Shown here: in pieces, positions 36,623-45,868 of the stretch
Layout of the letters: each line of letters opens with the position of its first letter
Position numbering within the stretch: position 1 is the first letter of the stretch
Assembly: GCA_963522175.1 (NCBI GenBank)
Contig: CAUQXC010000002.1
Coordinates: 317,715-381,714, forward strand
DNA length: 64,000 nt
Reading direction: 5' to 3'
Source of the DNA: CAKAHY01 sp963522175
GTDB taxonomy: Bacteria; Bacillota; Clostridia; Lachnospirales; Lachnospiraceae
Translations under genes and position numbers: made by a program
Notes under the pieces: model-generated
Databases searched by the model: none
The model's input: only the letters and a program-made list of their open reading frames with translations
Told to the model about the DNA's origin: nothing

Positions 36623-38212
36623 TTAGTCTCCGATAATATTTCTTATAGTTACCGGTCTTCTGTAATTCCAAGCTGATATTTTTATACCGGATCTTCTGCT
36701 CGCCGCATGTACAACCTGACCGTTGCCTATATACATACTTACATGATTGATTCTTCCGCTTGAATTTGCATAGAAGATCAAATCCCCCGGCTTCATCTGT
36801 GAACTGTCTATTTTCTTGCCCATAGTAGACTGAGATCCGGAATAATGCGGCAATCCGTAGCCGTATTTTCCGAGTACCTGCATTGTAAAGCCTGAACAGT
36901 CGCAACCTTTTGTAAGGCTTGTACCGCCCCAGACATAAGGATTGCCAAGGAACTGCAAAGCATAATTAACCACTTGAGATCTTACGGAATTTACTTTGCT
37001 TCCTTCGCTTCCGCTCATAGGATTAAATTTAACCGCTTCATTCAAAGCATACCTTACATCAACATACTGAGTGCTGACATAGGTGTTGTTATCATCCTCA
37101 AGCTCTATCTCGACCCACCCGTCAAGCTGCTGCACTACCGGGTACTTTTCCGCATTGGTTATCTGTGTCCATATCTTTGAATCCGTATTAGGCTCCGTCC
37201 TTACGTTTAAAACAGGCTCCTTTACAACAGCCATGAGTTCAGCCTTCTCCAAAGCCATATCTTTAGCTTCATCCCCTGTTTTTATATAATCGGAGCTTAC
37301 ATAACCTGTTACGGGACCCGATTTAATTTTATACCAGCCGTCCAGAGCTTCCAATATTTCCGCCGCCGCACCGTTTGGAAGCTTTCCTATTATGTTCGAA
37401 TCCGTATCGGTTTTAGGCTCTTTTCTTATGTTGACATAGCCGCTTGCAAAGCTCATTCCGAGCTTCTCGTACTCATTTAAAACCATACTTTTTAAATCAA
37501 GCTTTCTCGCTTCATTTAAAGCATATTTTATCTCAACATAGTCTTTTGAAATGTATCCGAGATTTATCAAAACCCACTTGTCAAGCTCTTCCATGACCTC
37601 ATATCTCTCGCCTTCTTCAACTACGTCTATAACCTCGGAATTTTCGTTTGCTTCCTTACGAACTCTGAGTTTTTCCGTTTTTATTATAGCTCTCTTTTTT
37701 ATATAAGACAGTGCCTCTTTCTTTGCTTCTTCACCGGTAATGATTTTGTCGGCAACCGTATAACCCTCAACCATCCCCGATTTAACGTGAAGCCATGCCG
37801 TTCCTTCTTCATCATTGATGCTTTCCATTATACTTACGGCACTGCCGTCATAAAGTTTTCCGATTACATCCTTATTCTTCCCCGCCTCTTTTCTGATATT
37901 GAGGTAGCCTTCGGAAAGCTTTACCAGACCGAAATCCTGATATTCCGCAAATATGGCGTTTATTTCTTCCTCATCCGGTCCTTCCTTTTTCTTTGCCTCA
38001 CTGTTCGTAGCAGCATCGGTATTTGTCGCTTTTTTACCCGCATCGCTGCCTGTTGCTTTTTTTGCGGCTTTATAAGAAAGCCCCCATACAACTACAATGA
38101 TTATAAGGATTATTCCGAATAACATTCCCCCTATTATATATAAACGATTATCAGTTTCTTTTCTTTTTCTTGAATTTTTAAAACCTACGCTAAAATCCAA
38201 ATCTTCTTTCAT
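36623..38212 (-). CDS. Membrane-anchored NlpC/P60 peptidoglycan hydrolase with four SH3 domains
   Basis: About 529 residues. Short cytoplasmic N-terminus, one transmembrane helix (about 24-46), Ala/Thr/Lys linker, four bacterial SH3 domains, then an NlpC/P60 catalytic domain with Cys in CDCSGF, His in NHVSMYIGNG and a third His in VHAAS. It would cut stem peptides (D-Glu-DAP bond typical). SH3 domains 1+2 and 3+4 look like copies of a ~170-residue unit, both ending YALNEA. The start at 38212 has TTGGAGAAG; a longer frame to 38239 overlaps the next gene. Confidence 0.92.
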   Translation of the reverse strand: MKEDLDFSVGFKNSRKRKETDNRLYIIGGMLFGIILIIIVVVWGLSYKAAKKATGSDAGKKATNTDAATNSEAKKKEGPDEEEINAIFAEYQDFGLVKLSEGYLNIRKEAGKNKDVIGKLYDGSAVSIMESINDEEGTAWLHVKSGMVEGYTVADKIITGEEAKKEALSYIKKRAIIKTEKLRVRKEANENSEVIDVVEEGERYEVMEELDKWVLINLGYISKDYVEIKYALNEARKLDLKSMVLNEYEKLGMSFASGYVNIRKEPKTDTDSNIIGKLPNGAAAEILEALDGWYKIKSGPVTGYVSSDYIKTGDEAKDMALEKAELMAVVKEPVLNVRTEPNTDSKIWTQITNAEKYPVVQQLDGWVEIELEDDNNTYVSTQYVDVRYALNEAVKFNPMSGSEGSKVNSVRSQVVNYALQFLGNPYVWGGTSLTKGCDCSGFTMQVLGKYGYGLPHYSGSQSTMGKKIDSSQMKPGDLIFYANSSGRINHVSMYIGNGQVVHAASRRSGIKISAWNYRRPVTIRNIIGD

Positions 38213-38228
38213 TTGCTTCTCCAAAAAG

Positions 38229-38864
38229 TTAATTTTCATATCCTCGAAGCTTCAGATATTCCAAAATGAGGGTACATGCGGGCTCAAGTTCAAGCTTCGA
38301 GGTATTTATAGTTAGATCATACCTGCTCATGTCGTCCCATGCCTCACCTGTATAATATCTGTAATAGTCGCTTCTTGACTTATTTATTTTTTGCACTCTT
38401 AAAAGAGCCTCTTTTGTATCCACACCGTCTACTTCCATAACTCTTCTAAGCTTTGTCGGTAAATCCGAATACACAAATATATTTATAAATTCCCCGAAGG
38501 AAGCGGATGCCAGAACAAAGTCGGCACAGCGTCCTATTAAAATGCAGGACTCCTCGGTAGCAAGCTTTCTTATTACCTCACTTTCAAATCTGAACAAATT
38601 ATCAGGATTTGTTATATCGTCATTAATTTTAGGCTTTGATACCGAACTTTTCAAGCCCCCTATTATTTTATATAACAAATTGTTTCCGGGTCTTTCATCA
38701 TTCATTCTGAAATATTCCTCCGCAACGGCTGAATTTTCCGAAGCAAGCTTTATAATTTCATCATCATAATAAGGAATACCCAGTTCTTCGGATAATTTCT
38801 TTCCTATTATTTTCCCGCCGCTTCCATACTCTCTGTTTATTGTAATAACCAGCTTTTTATTCAT
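38229..38864 (-). CDS. Cytidylate kinase-like family protein
   Basis: 211 residues. P-loop-like N-terminus REYGSGGKIIGKKLSEELG, then YYDDEII, matching the cytidylate kinase-like family (Pfam 13189) of Firmicutes rather than Cmk itself. The substrate is not established. Lies between an ABC transporter and the NlpC/P60 gene with 15-17-base gaps. Confidence 0.85.
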   Translation of the reverse strand: MNKKLVITINREYGSGGKIIGKKLSEELGIPYYDDEIIKLASENSAVAEEYFRMNDERPGNNLLYKIIGGLKSSVSKPKINDDITNPDNLFRFESEVIRKLATEESCILIGRCADFVLASASFGEFINIFVYSDLPTKLRRVMEVDGVDTKEALLRVQKINKSRSDYYRYYTGEAWDDMSRYDLTINTSKLELEPACTLILEYLKLRGYEN

Positions 38865-38879
38865 ATTTACCCTCCGTAC

Positions 38880-39677
38880 TTATTTAGCCAAAAGCATTCT
38901 GTCATTTGCAAATTCCTCGCCGCTTGCGCTTTCGAATTTTGCAAGAAGATCCTCCACCTTAAGGCTCTTTTTTTCTTCTCCCGAAACATCGTAGATAATA
39001 TGTCCGTTATGCATCATAACGAGTCTGTTGCCTATTGCAAGTGCATCCCTCATATTGTGCGTCACCATCATAGCCGTCAAATTATCTTTTTCGACTATCT
39101 CCTTTGTAAGATCCAAGACCTGTTTTGCGGTCTTAGGGTCAAGTGCCGCTGTGTGCTCATCCAAAAGCAAAAGCTTGGGCTTTACAAGGCTCGCCATAAC
39201 AAGAGTAAGCGCCTGCCTTTGTCCGCCGGATAAAAGACCCACTTTTGAATTCATTCTGTCCTGAAGCCCCAAACCGAGCTTCGCCACAAGCTCTTTATAA
39301 AAGGCGACTTCATCTTTTTTCATTCCCCATGAAAGCCCTCTTTTTTTACCTCTTCTAAAAGCTAAAGCGAGATTTTCTTCTATTTCCATATTTGCCGCAG
39401 TTCCGAGCATGGGATCCTGAAACACTCTTCCTATATACTCCGCTCTTTTATACTCGGGAAATCTTGATATATCGACTCCCGCCAGTTCTATTATACCACA
39501 ATCTATAGGATATACGCCAGCTATCATATTGAGCATTGTAGATTTTCCCGCACCGTTTCCCCCTATTATCGTTACAAAATCACCCTCATTAAGCTCAAGG
39601 TTCAAGTCATTCAAAGCTTTTTTTTCATTTATAGTACCTAAATTAAAAGTTTTACATACATTTTTGATTTTTAACAT
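38880..39677 (-). CDS. ABC transporter ATP-binding protein (TrpZ-like)
   Basis: 265 residues. Walker A GGNGAGKSTMLNMI, signature LLSGGQRQALTLVMA, Walker B LLLLDEHTAALDP. Partner of the permease 3 bases upstream. The DEHTAALDP form is usual in this amino-acid-uptake subfamily. Confidence 0.92.
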   Translation of the reverse strand: MLKIKNVCKTFNLGTINEKKALNDLNLELNEGDFVTIIGGNGAGKSTMLNMIAGVYPIDCGIIELAGVDISRFPEYKRAEYIGRVFQDPMLGTAANMEIEENLALAFRRGKKRGLSWGMKKDEVAFYKELVAKLGLGLQDRMNSKVGLLSGGQRQALTLVMASLVKPKLLLLDEHTAALDPKTAKQVLDLTKEIVEKDNLTAMMVTHNMRDALAIGNRLVMMHNGHIIYDVSGEEKKSLKVEDLLAKFESASGEEFANDRMLLAK

Positions 39678-39680
39678 AAG

Positions 39681-40607
39681 TTACCTTCTTCCCTCAGCCG
39701 AATAGGCTCTCTTCTCTTTCCACTTTCTGCTCATAACAGGTACCGCCAAAGCCATAAATACGAGAACCGCCGATAAAGCCCTCATATAATTTGCATTAAG
39801 TCCCATCTGTAAAACCAAGGCTCTTATTATAAAATATACCACGGAACCCAAAACGGTACTCGCAAACTTAAATGCGAAGTTTATAAGTCTTCCCATCAAA
39901 ACCTCACCTATAACTATAGCCGCCAAACCTATAACTATAGCACCGGTTCCCATGTTGATATCGGCATACTTCTGATTTTGGGCAACAAGAGCTCCCGCAA
40001 GACCTACCAAAGCATTACTGAGTATAAGCCCTAAAAGCTTTGTTTTGCCGGTATTTACTCCCAAAGCTCTTATCATAGCTTCATTATTTCCCGTAGCCCT
40101 GAGCGTGGCTCCTATCTCGGTACCGAAAAACCAATATAAGACCGCAATAGTTATGATAACGATTATAAGACCCAGAACCAAGGACACCATATTGTCCTTT
40201 AAGCCTGTAAATGCCTGAAATTGCGTAAAAATAGTACTTGCATTAAGCAGGGATATATTACTCTTTCCCATTATTCCCAAATTTACGGACCACAGAGAAA
40301 TTTGAGTAAGTATGCCCGCCAAAATTGCCGGAATTTCAAATACCGTATGCAGCACTCCCGTAATCGCACCCGCTATCATACCCGCCATAGCCGCAAGTAA
40401 AAGCGCAAGCAGGGGATTCATTTTATAAGTTGCCATTAAATAAACGGATACACAAGCCCCGAAAGCAAAGCTTCCGTCTACGGTAAGATCCGCAACATTA
40501 AGAATTCTATATGTTATATAAACTCCAAGTACCATGATTCCCCAAAGCATACCCTGAGACAGTGCGCCCACAAAAGCGGATCCCAAAGCTCCGATAATAT
40601 CTGACAT
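39681..40607 (-). CDS. ABC transporter permease (TrpY-like)
   Basis: 308 residues, eight or nine hydrophobic segments, of the branched-chain-type permease superfamily (VADLTVDGSFAFGACV is the family hallmark). One permease gene is seen, so it likely works as a homodimer. A terminator between it and the binding-protein gene probably lowers its level. Confidence 0.9.
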   Translation of the reverse strand: MSDIIGALGSAFVGALSQGMLWGIMVLGVYITYRILNVADLTVDGSFAFGACVSVYLMATYKMNPLLALLLAAMAGMIAGAITGVLHTVFEIPAILAGILTQISLWSVNLGIMGKSNISLLNASTIFTQFQAFTGLKDNMVSLVLGLIIVIITIAVLYWFFGTEIGATLRATGNNEAMIRALGVNTGKTKLLGLILSNALVGLAGALVAQNQKYADINMGTGAIVIGLAAIVIGEVLMGRLINFAFKFASTVLGSVVYFIIRALVLQMGLNANYMRALSAVLVFMALAVPVMSRKWKEKRAYSAEGRR

Positions 40608-40620
40608 AATATCCTCCTAG

Positions 40621-40651
40621 ATTAAAAAGGACGATCCGAAGGAACGTCCTT
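40621..40651 (-). terminator. Intrinsic terminator between binding-protein and permease genes
   Basis: Minus strand AAGGACG-T-TCC-TTC-GGA-T-CGTCCTT followed by TTT; 10 paired bases with one T-T mismatch, 19 bases after the binding-protein stop. Partial termination would favour the binding protein over permease and ATPase. Confidence 0.8.
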
Positions 40652-40669
40652 AAACTTTCTTATATAATA

Positions 40670-41653
40670 CTACTTAATTGACGAAACATCAATATTTAAT
40701 GTTTGTGCAAGCTCCTCATTAACGGAAAACTCACATTTATCAGCCGGTAAATATTCTATAGGCATATCTTTAGGAAGAGCCTCTCCTTTAAGAATTTTTG
40801 CCGCCTGCTGTCCCGCAAGGTAGCCAAGTTCAAAGTAATTTATACCGTAGGTTGCCAAAGCTCCGTTATTCACATGTGCAACTTCCGCACCTATTATAGG
40901 TATATTGTGTTGTGTAGCAACCATGGATACGGTTGACATTCCGGAAGCTATCATATTGTCGGTAGGAACATATATGGCATCCACCTTTCCAACCATGGAT
41001 TCCACTACCGATTGAATCTCATTAAGTCCCGAAACACTGTAATCCGTATATGAAAGTCCCTGCTCTTTTGCCGCCTGATGAGCAAGCTCTATCTGGAAAG
41101 CCGAGTTTGCCTCTGCCGAAGAATATAGCATTCCTACTTTTTTTGCATTCGGTAAAAGCTGCTTTAAGAGCTGTATCTGCTCTTTTACAGGTGTAAGGTC
41201 GGAGCTTCCCGTAACATTTCCTCCCGGTTTCTCGTTACTTTCAACAAGCCCCGCACTCACGGGATCCGTAACCGCAGTTATAACAACAGGTATGTCTTTT
41301 GTAAGTCCCGATACAGCCTGAGCCGCCGGAGTCGCTATGGCAAAAATCAAATCATTCTTATCATTTACAAGCTTATCCGCAATAGTTTGAGCTGAACTTA
41401 TTTCCCCGCCTGCATTTTGCTGATCCGCCACATAAGAAATTCCCGCATCATCAAGAGCCGTAAAGAAACCTCTGTTTGCGGCATCCAAAGCCTCATGCTG
41501 TACCAGCTGAAGTACACCTATTTTATATGTCTTCCCGCCTTCCGCATCCGCTTTTGAATCCGTTACCGCAGTCTGTGTGTTCTGCTTTGCACACGCTCCC
41601 AGTAACAATGCCAGAGAAACAATACCTAAAGCCAAGATTTTTTTCTTTTTCAT
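40670..41653 (-). CDS. ABC transporter substrate-binding lipoprotein (TrpX-like)
   Basis: About 327 residues. Lipobox LLLGAC, then a periplasmic-binding fold of the ABC_sub_bind family (IGVLQLVQHEALDAANRGF, DLIFAIATPAAQA). Family members bind tryptophan, tyrosine or unknown ligands; the sequence alone does not tell which. The ATG at 41653 has AGAGGTG 8 bases upstream; a GTG at 41662 lies inside that site and is rejected. Own promoter at 41687-41715. Confidence 0.93.
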   Translation of the reverse strand: MKKKKILALGIVSLALLLGACAKQNTQTAVTDSKADAEGGKTYKIGVLQLVQHEALDAANRGFFTALDDAGISYVADQQNAGGEISSAQTIADKLVNDKNDLIFAIATPAAQAVSGLTKDIPVVITAVTDPVSAGLVESNEKPGGNVTGSSDLTPVKEQIQLLKQLLPNAKKVGMLYSSAEANSAFQIELAHQAAKEQGLSYTDYSVSGLNEIQSVVESMVGKVDAIYVPTDNMIASGMSTVSMVATQHNIPIIGAEVAHVNNGALATYGINYFELGYLAGQQAAKILKGEALPKDMPIEYLPADKCEFSVNEELAQTLNIDVSSIK

Positions 41654-41686
41654 AATGTTCACCTCTTTTTATTTTATATACGGCTA

Positions 41687-41715
41687 ATTATATATGAAAA
41701 GACTTTTTAAGTCAA
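41687..41715 (-). promoter_or_regulatory. Promoter of the ABC uptake system
   Basis: Minus strand TTGACT (41715-41710), 17-bp spacer, TATAAT (41692-41687). Leader about 30 bases, too short for a T-box or riboswitch. Confidence 0.8.
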
Positions 41716-41716
41716 T

Positions 41717-41750
41717 ACTTTAAAGCGTTGAATTTTAAAACTTTAAAGCG
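41717..41750. repeat. Tandem pair of 11-bp direct repeats ACTTTAAAGCG
   Basis: Identical copies at 41717-41727 and 41740-41750, 23 bp apart, each with the palindrome CTTTAAAG. They sit between two divergent promoters and abut the -35 box of the minus-strand one, a classic activator or repressor position. Confidence 0.7.
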
Positions 41751-41761
41751 CGAATATAAAC

Positions 41762-41789
41762 TTGCATTTTCTTTATTTTTTGTTATACT
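41762..41789 (+). promoter_or_regulatory. Promoter of the small multidrug export gene
   Basis: Plus strand TTGCAT (41762-41767), 16-bp spacer, TATACT (41784-41789), 36 bases before the start codon. Confidence 0.65.
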
Positions 41790-41824
41790 CTCTCTTAGTT
41801 TATTTATTTCAGAAAGGATTTTTT

Positions 41825-42343
41825 ATGCTCGAACATTTAACGGAAAGCTTGGTTGAGAAAATGTCTTCTTTTCTTATTTTCCCCTTCGGCAAGCAGCTGG
41901 TTGTTTTTATAATTTCTTTGCTTCCCATACTGGAGGCAAGAGGAGGGCTTATCGCCGCCTCTATTATTGAACTTGATATGCTTGAAAGTATTATAATCGC
42001 TTTTATCGGTAATATCATACCTATGTTTTTTATAGTATTTTTCTTTGAGCACCTCTATAAATTTATGAGACGCTCAAAAATCAAATTTTTAAACTCCGTT
42101 GCAAACTTTGTCGATAAAAGAGTGGACAAGCACAGGGCAAGTATTGAGAAATACGATTTTTGGGGACTTGTATTGTTCATAGGAATTCCACTTCCGGGTA
42201 CAGGAGCTTGGACAGGTTGTGTTATAGCATCCATACTGCAAATGGAAAAAAAGAAAACCGTTCTTGCTTCCATTCTGGGCGTATTGATGGCAACCGCAAT
42301 TATGACTGTCTTCTCTTTCGGTTTCTTAAAAAAAGTTCTTTAA
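41825..42343 (+). CDS. Putative small multidrug export family protein
   Basis: 172 residues with four or so hydrophobic segments. LPILEARGGLIAA near residue 30 and GIPLPGTGAWTGC near 122 are the paired loops of the Sm_multidrug_ex (Pfam 06695) family, distantly like DedA proteins. The family name is historical; transport is not proven. An AGAAAGGA site precedes the ATG at 41825, so the upstream extension of the frame is not used. Divergent from the ABC uptake system. Confidence 0.85.
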   Translation: MLEHLTESLVEKMSSFLIFPFGKQLVVFIISLLPILEARGGLIAASIIELDMLESIIIAFIGNIIPMFFIVFFFEHLYKFMRRSKIKFLNSVANFVDKRVDKHRASIEKYDFWGLVLFIGIPLPGTGAWTGCVIASILQMEKKKTVLASILGVLMATAIMTVFSFGFLKKVL

Positions 42344-42391
42344 AAAAATTGCCGCCTTGTTACAAACTCCGTAGCAAAGCGGCTCTTTTTA
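42343..42391. terminator. Bidirectional terminator between convergent genes
   Basis: GCCGC-c-TTG pairs with CAA-a-GCGGC across a 16-base loop. On plus it is followed by TCTTTTT; on minus by AATTTTTTT. It serves the export gene (plus) and yebC (minus), whose stop overlaps the T tract. Confidence 0.8.
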
Positions 42392-43117
42392 CTCTTCCCA
42401 ACTGTGATATACATTTTGGACATCGTCATCCGCATCCAAAAGGGCAAGTATTTTATTCATATTTTTAATATCTTCTTCACTTGTAAGTTCCGTCCATGTT
42501 TGCGGTATCATGGTGACTTCGGCACTGAGCATCTCAACCTTTGCCGCCTCCAAAGCCTCTCTTACAGCCGAAAAATCATCCGGTTCGGTTATTATCTCGA
42601 AGCTGTCCTCTTCCTCCGAAAAATCGCTTGCTCCGGCATCCAAAGAAAGCATCATGAGTTCGTCCGAATCGCCGTCATACTCTTCCTTGTCTATTATTAT
42701 AAGACCTTTTCTGTCAAACATGTAAGAAACGCAACCCTGAGCTCCTACATTTCCCTGACCCTTTGTAAAAGCCGAACGAACATTTGCGGCCGTTCTGTTT
42801 CTGTTATCGGTAAGTGTTTCCACTATTATGGCAACTCCGCTCGGACCATAGCCCTCATAGATATTCTGCTCAAAATTAACGGCATCTATATCGCCTGCCG
42901 CCTTTTTGATTCCTCTTTCTATAGTATCGTTAGGAACGTTATTGGCTTTAGCCTTGGCAATGACATCTCTAAGCTTTGAGTTGTTGTTGGGATCTGCTCC
43001 TCCTTCTTTAACCGCAACGGCAATTTCTCTTCCGATTACCGTAAATATCTTTCCCTTTGCGGCATCATTTTTTTCTTTTTTATGTTTAATATTTGCAAAT
43101 TTTGAATGTCCTGACAT
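42389..43117 (-). CDS. yebC: YebC/PmpR family DNA-binding or translation-associated protein
   Basis: 242 residues with the MSGHSKFANIKHKK start and GPSGVAIIVETLTDNRNRTA core of the family. Members have been described as transcription regulators and, more recently, as factors that ease translation of proline stretches. Convergent with the export gene. Confidence 0.95.
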   Translation of the reverse strand: MSGHSKFANIKHKKEKNDAAKGKIFTVIGREIAVAVKEGGADPNNNSKLRDVIAKAKANNVPNDTIERGIKKAAGDIDAVNFEQNIYEGYGPSGVAIIVETLTDNRNRTAANVRSAFTKGQGNVGAQGCVSYMFDRKGLIIIDKEEYDGDSDELMMLSLDAGASDFSEEEDSFEIITEPDDFSAVREALEAAKVEMLSAEVTMIPQTWTELTSEEDIKNMNKILALLDADDDVQNVYHSWEE

Positions 43118-43159
43118 ATAAATCTCCTGTTTTTTAATATTCTAAGTTATTCTATAAAA

Positions 43160-44563
43160 TTATTTCCCCTTTTGCAAGTCAAGATTAAGATTTCTGAGCC
43201 ATTTATACTGCTTATACCTGAGATAACCGAACACAGTTTTATATATCTCCTCCGTTGTTACAAGAGCATAAACATAATATATCGGCAGCTTCCAGATAAA
43301 GGCACCGAGAAAAGCAAAAGGTACCCCCAAGAACCAAACGCTGGAAACGTCTATAAAAAAGCATACAAGAGTATCTCCGCCGCTTCTCAAAACGCCTATT
43401 ACATTTAAAATTCCGATAAACTTAAAAGGCAAATAAAAAGCAAACACAAGCAGGCAAAGCATCACATCTTTTTTAACCTCCTCACTGACCTCATACAGGG
43501 ATACAAAAGGTTCTCTTATGAAGACGGTAAGTCCAGCCATAATAAGGCTTAAAATCAATGAGAGTATATAAAAATAGCTTGCATAGGTTTTTGCCCTCTT
43601 TAGGTTATTTGCACCCATCTCATAGCCTAAAACGGTAACCGTAGCCGCCCCTATGCCGTTTATTCCGATCTGTAATAAATCCTGTAAGCTTGTGGCTATG
43701 GTAATGGATGCGACAGCGGCATCTCCCATTCTTCCGTAAGCAACGGAATACAGGGTAAAACCCAATCCCCAAAAAAATTCATTTGCTATAACCGGTAAAG
43801 ATGTTTTTACAAACTGAGCCATAAGCTCCTTTGAGTAAAAAAACATCTGCTCAAGTCTACAAATAACGGGATGCTTTTTAAAACTCAAAATACCAAGTAT
43901 CAAGAGGGTTTCACTTACTCTTGCTATGACCGTTGCAAGAGCCGCTCCGGCAACGCCCATAGCCGGAAAACCCGCTACACCGAATATGAATACATAGTTT
44001 AAGCTTATATTGATAATAATTGTTACTATGCTCGTAATTACGGGAATTTTTACTTCACCCATGGACCTTACAGATGCCGTATATATGTTTGATATAGCTG
44101 TAAAAGGATAGGATATTCCGACCGTTCCCAGATACAACATACCGATTTTAACTGTAGTATCCGATTTTGTAAAAATTCTCATCAAAAATTCAGGGTTTAA
44201 AAGAGTCGCTCCCGTAAACACAAAACTCGCCGATAAAGCGACAAGCAGTCCCATACCCAAAACTTTTCTTATATTCTTGATATCATTATTTCCGTAATAC
44301 TGCGCTGAAAGCATCCCTATAGCACTTGAAGCACCGAAGACAAATAAAATATATACAAAAAATATTTTATTTCCAAGTCCGACCGCCGCTATGGAATTCT
44401 CACCAAGTCGCCCTATCATAAGCGTATCAGCGAGATTTATAACCATATTGAGCATAGCCTGAAATGCAACAGGGAACGCTATAGAAGCGGTCTTACTTAA
44501 AAATATCCTATCCTCAAGCATATTCTTCGTCCGCTTCGACATTTCTATAATAAAGTTACTCAT
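43160..44563 (-). CDS. MATE family efflux transporter
   Basis: About 467 residues, twelve hydrophobic segments. The first MATE half starts with FPVAFQAMLNMVINLADTLMIGRLG, the second near ELMAQFVKTSLPVIANEFFWG. Na+ or H+ coupled drug export is the family role. The ATG at 44563 overlaps the CNNM/CBS stop (ATGAGTAA), suggesting coupling; later Met codons (44542) are possible starts. Confidence 0.92.
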   Translation of the reverse strand: MSNFIIEMSKRTKNMLEDRIFLSKTASIAFPVAFQAMLNMVINLADTLMIGRLGENSIAAVGLGNKIFFVYILFVFGASSAIGMLSAQYYGNNDIKNIRKVLGMGLLVALSASFVFTGATLLNPEFLMRIFTKSDTTVKIGMLYLGTVGISYPFTAISNIYTASVRSMGEVKIPVITSIVTIIINISLNYVFIFGVAGFPAMGVAGAALATVIARVSETLLILGILSFKKHPVICRLEQMFFYSKELMAQFVKTSLPVIANEFFWGLGFTLYSVAYGRMGDAAVASITIATSLQDLLQIGINGIGAATVTVLGYEMGANNLKRAKTYASYFYILSLILSLIMAGLTVFIREPFVSLYEVSEEVKKDVMLCLLVFAFYLPFKFIGILNVIGVLRSGGDTLVCFFIDVSSVWFLGVPFAFLGAFIWKLPIYYVYALVTTEEIYKTVFGYLRYKQYKWLRNLNLDLQKGK

Positions 44564-45866
44564 CCTCTTCACTTTCCGTTTCATCATAGTCGGTATCAAC
44601 ATTGACTTTTAAAGCTTCAATAAATTTATTTTCCGCTTTCAGACAGGTAAATATCATCTTTTTATATTTAATACTGAAGTCGTCATCATCCACCGGTAAC
44701 CTGCCCAGCTTATTAATAATAAAGCCGTTAATGGTGTCGAATTCTTCGATATCTTCCTCGTCAAATTCAAAATTCAAAGTTTTTGAAAACTCATCCAAAG
44801 AACATATTCCGTTTACTGTATATGAACCGTCTCCGTTATCAATGATGTTTTCCTCTTCTTCCACATCGTATTCATCCAAAATATTTCCTACTATCTCCTC
44901 AAGTATATCCTCAAGAGTTACTATTCCCTGAGTCTGAGCATACTCATCGATAACGACTACCAGATGCAGCTTATTTGTTTGCATCTCCTTAAAAAGCTCA
45001 TCAAGATTTTTTGTCTCCGGAACGAATTGTACCCTTCTTATTAAGCCCTTTATCTCTGAAAGGCTCTTGTTCCTTTTACCCGGTTTTCTGAGATATATAA
45101 AGGCGTCCTTCATATTTATCACACCTAAAATATGGTCAATATCTTCCGAATAAACCGGATATCTGGAATTAATACCTTCATTCAGCATAAAATCGACAGT
45201 ATCCGAAAGCGTAGACTCGGCATCCAAGCAAACCAGATTCTTTCTGTTTGTCATAACATCCGCCGCCGTCTTATCATTAAGCTCAAAGATATTCGTAATC
45301 ATCATAGCTTCTCGAGATTCTAAAATCCCCTGCTCATGTCCTTCGTTAACCATACTCATTATGTCTTCTTCCGTAACATTATCGGTTTCCGTATAAGAAT
45401 TTACAGAAAATATTTTTAATACCGAACGCGATATCATGTTTATTATCCAAACCGCCGGCGAAAAAATAAACATAAAAAAGTTTACAATAGGATATGCAAA
45501 CAAAGCAAATTCCTTGGATTTATTTCTTGCAAGGTATTTCGGAATAACGATACCGAAACTCAGGTGTACAAGTAAAGCGAGTACATATACCGGAATCTTA
45601 TATTCATCTTCACAGGAATCCAATATCAAATCTCCTATGATATATGAGAATAAAACCGATATCAGCTGTACCGTATTTACAAATTTTGTCGGTCTGTTTA
45701 TGATTCTCAACAATCTTGCCGCCTTTTTGTCACCTTCCTCCATATCGCGCTCAAGATCGCTTTCTCCTATGTTCTTGATGCTTGTACCGAAACCGAATAC
45801 GGTAGCATTTATTAAAACTATAATAATAAATGCCAAAATATTAAACCACGAATGATAATCCTCCAC
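44556..45866 (-). CDS. CNNM-CBS-CorC/HlyC domain membrane protein
   Basis: 436 residues. CNNM (DUF21) membrane domain about 1-170, a CBS pair about 185-315 (ADVMTNRKNLVCLD; QTQGIVTLEDILEEIVG), and a CorC_HlyC domain about 345-420. This family is linked to Mg2+ or Co2+ efflux; older 'hemolysin' names are misleading. GTG start with GGAG. Confidence 0.92.
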   Translation of the reverse strand: MEDYHSWFNILAFIIIVLINATVFGFGTSIKNIGESDLERDMEEGDKKAARLLRIINRPTKFVNTVQLISVLFSYIIGDLILDSCEDEYKIPVYVLALLVHLSFGIVIPKYLARNKSKEFALFAYPIVNFFMFIFSPAVWIINMISRSVLKIFSVNSYTETDNVTEEDIMSMVNEGHEQGILESREAMMITNIFELNDKTAADVMTNRKNLVCLDAESTLSDTVDFMLNEGINSRYPVYSEDIDHILGVINMKDAFIYLRKPGKRNKSLSEIKGLIRRVQFVPETKNLDELFKEMQTNKLHLVVVIDEYAQTQGIVTLEDILEEIVGNILDEYDVEEEENIIDNGDGSYTVNGICSLDEFSKTLNFEFDEEDIEEFDTINGFIINKLGRLPVDDDDFSIKYKKMIFTCLKAENKFIEALKVNVDTDYDETESEEDE

Positions 45867-45868
45867 CT

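Noticed and set aside
41654..41700. T-box or tryptophan leader before the TrpX-like gene
   Set aside because: The leader is only about 30 bases long, too short for either.
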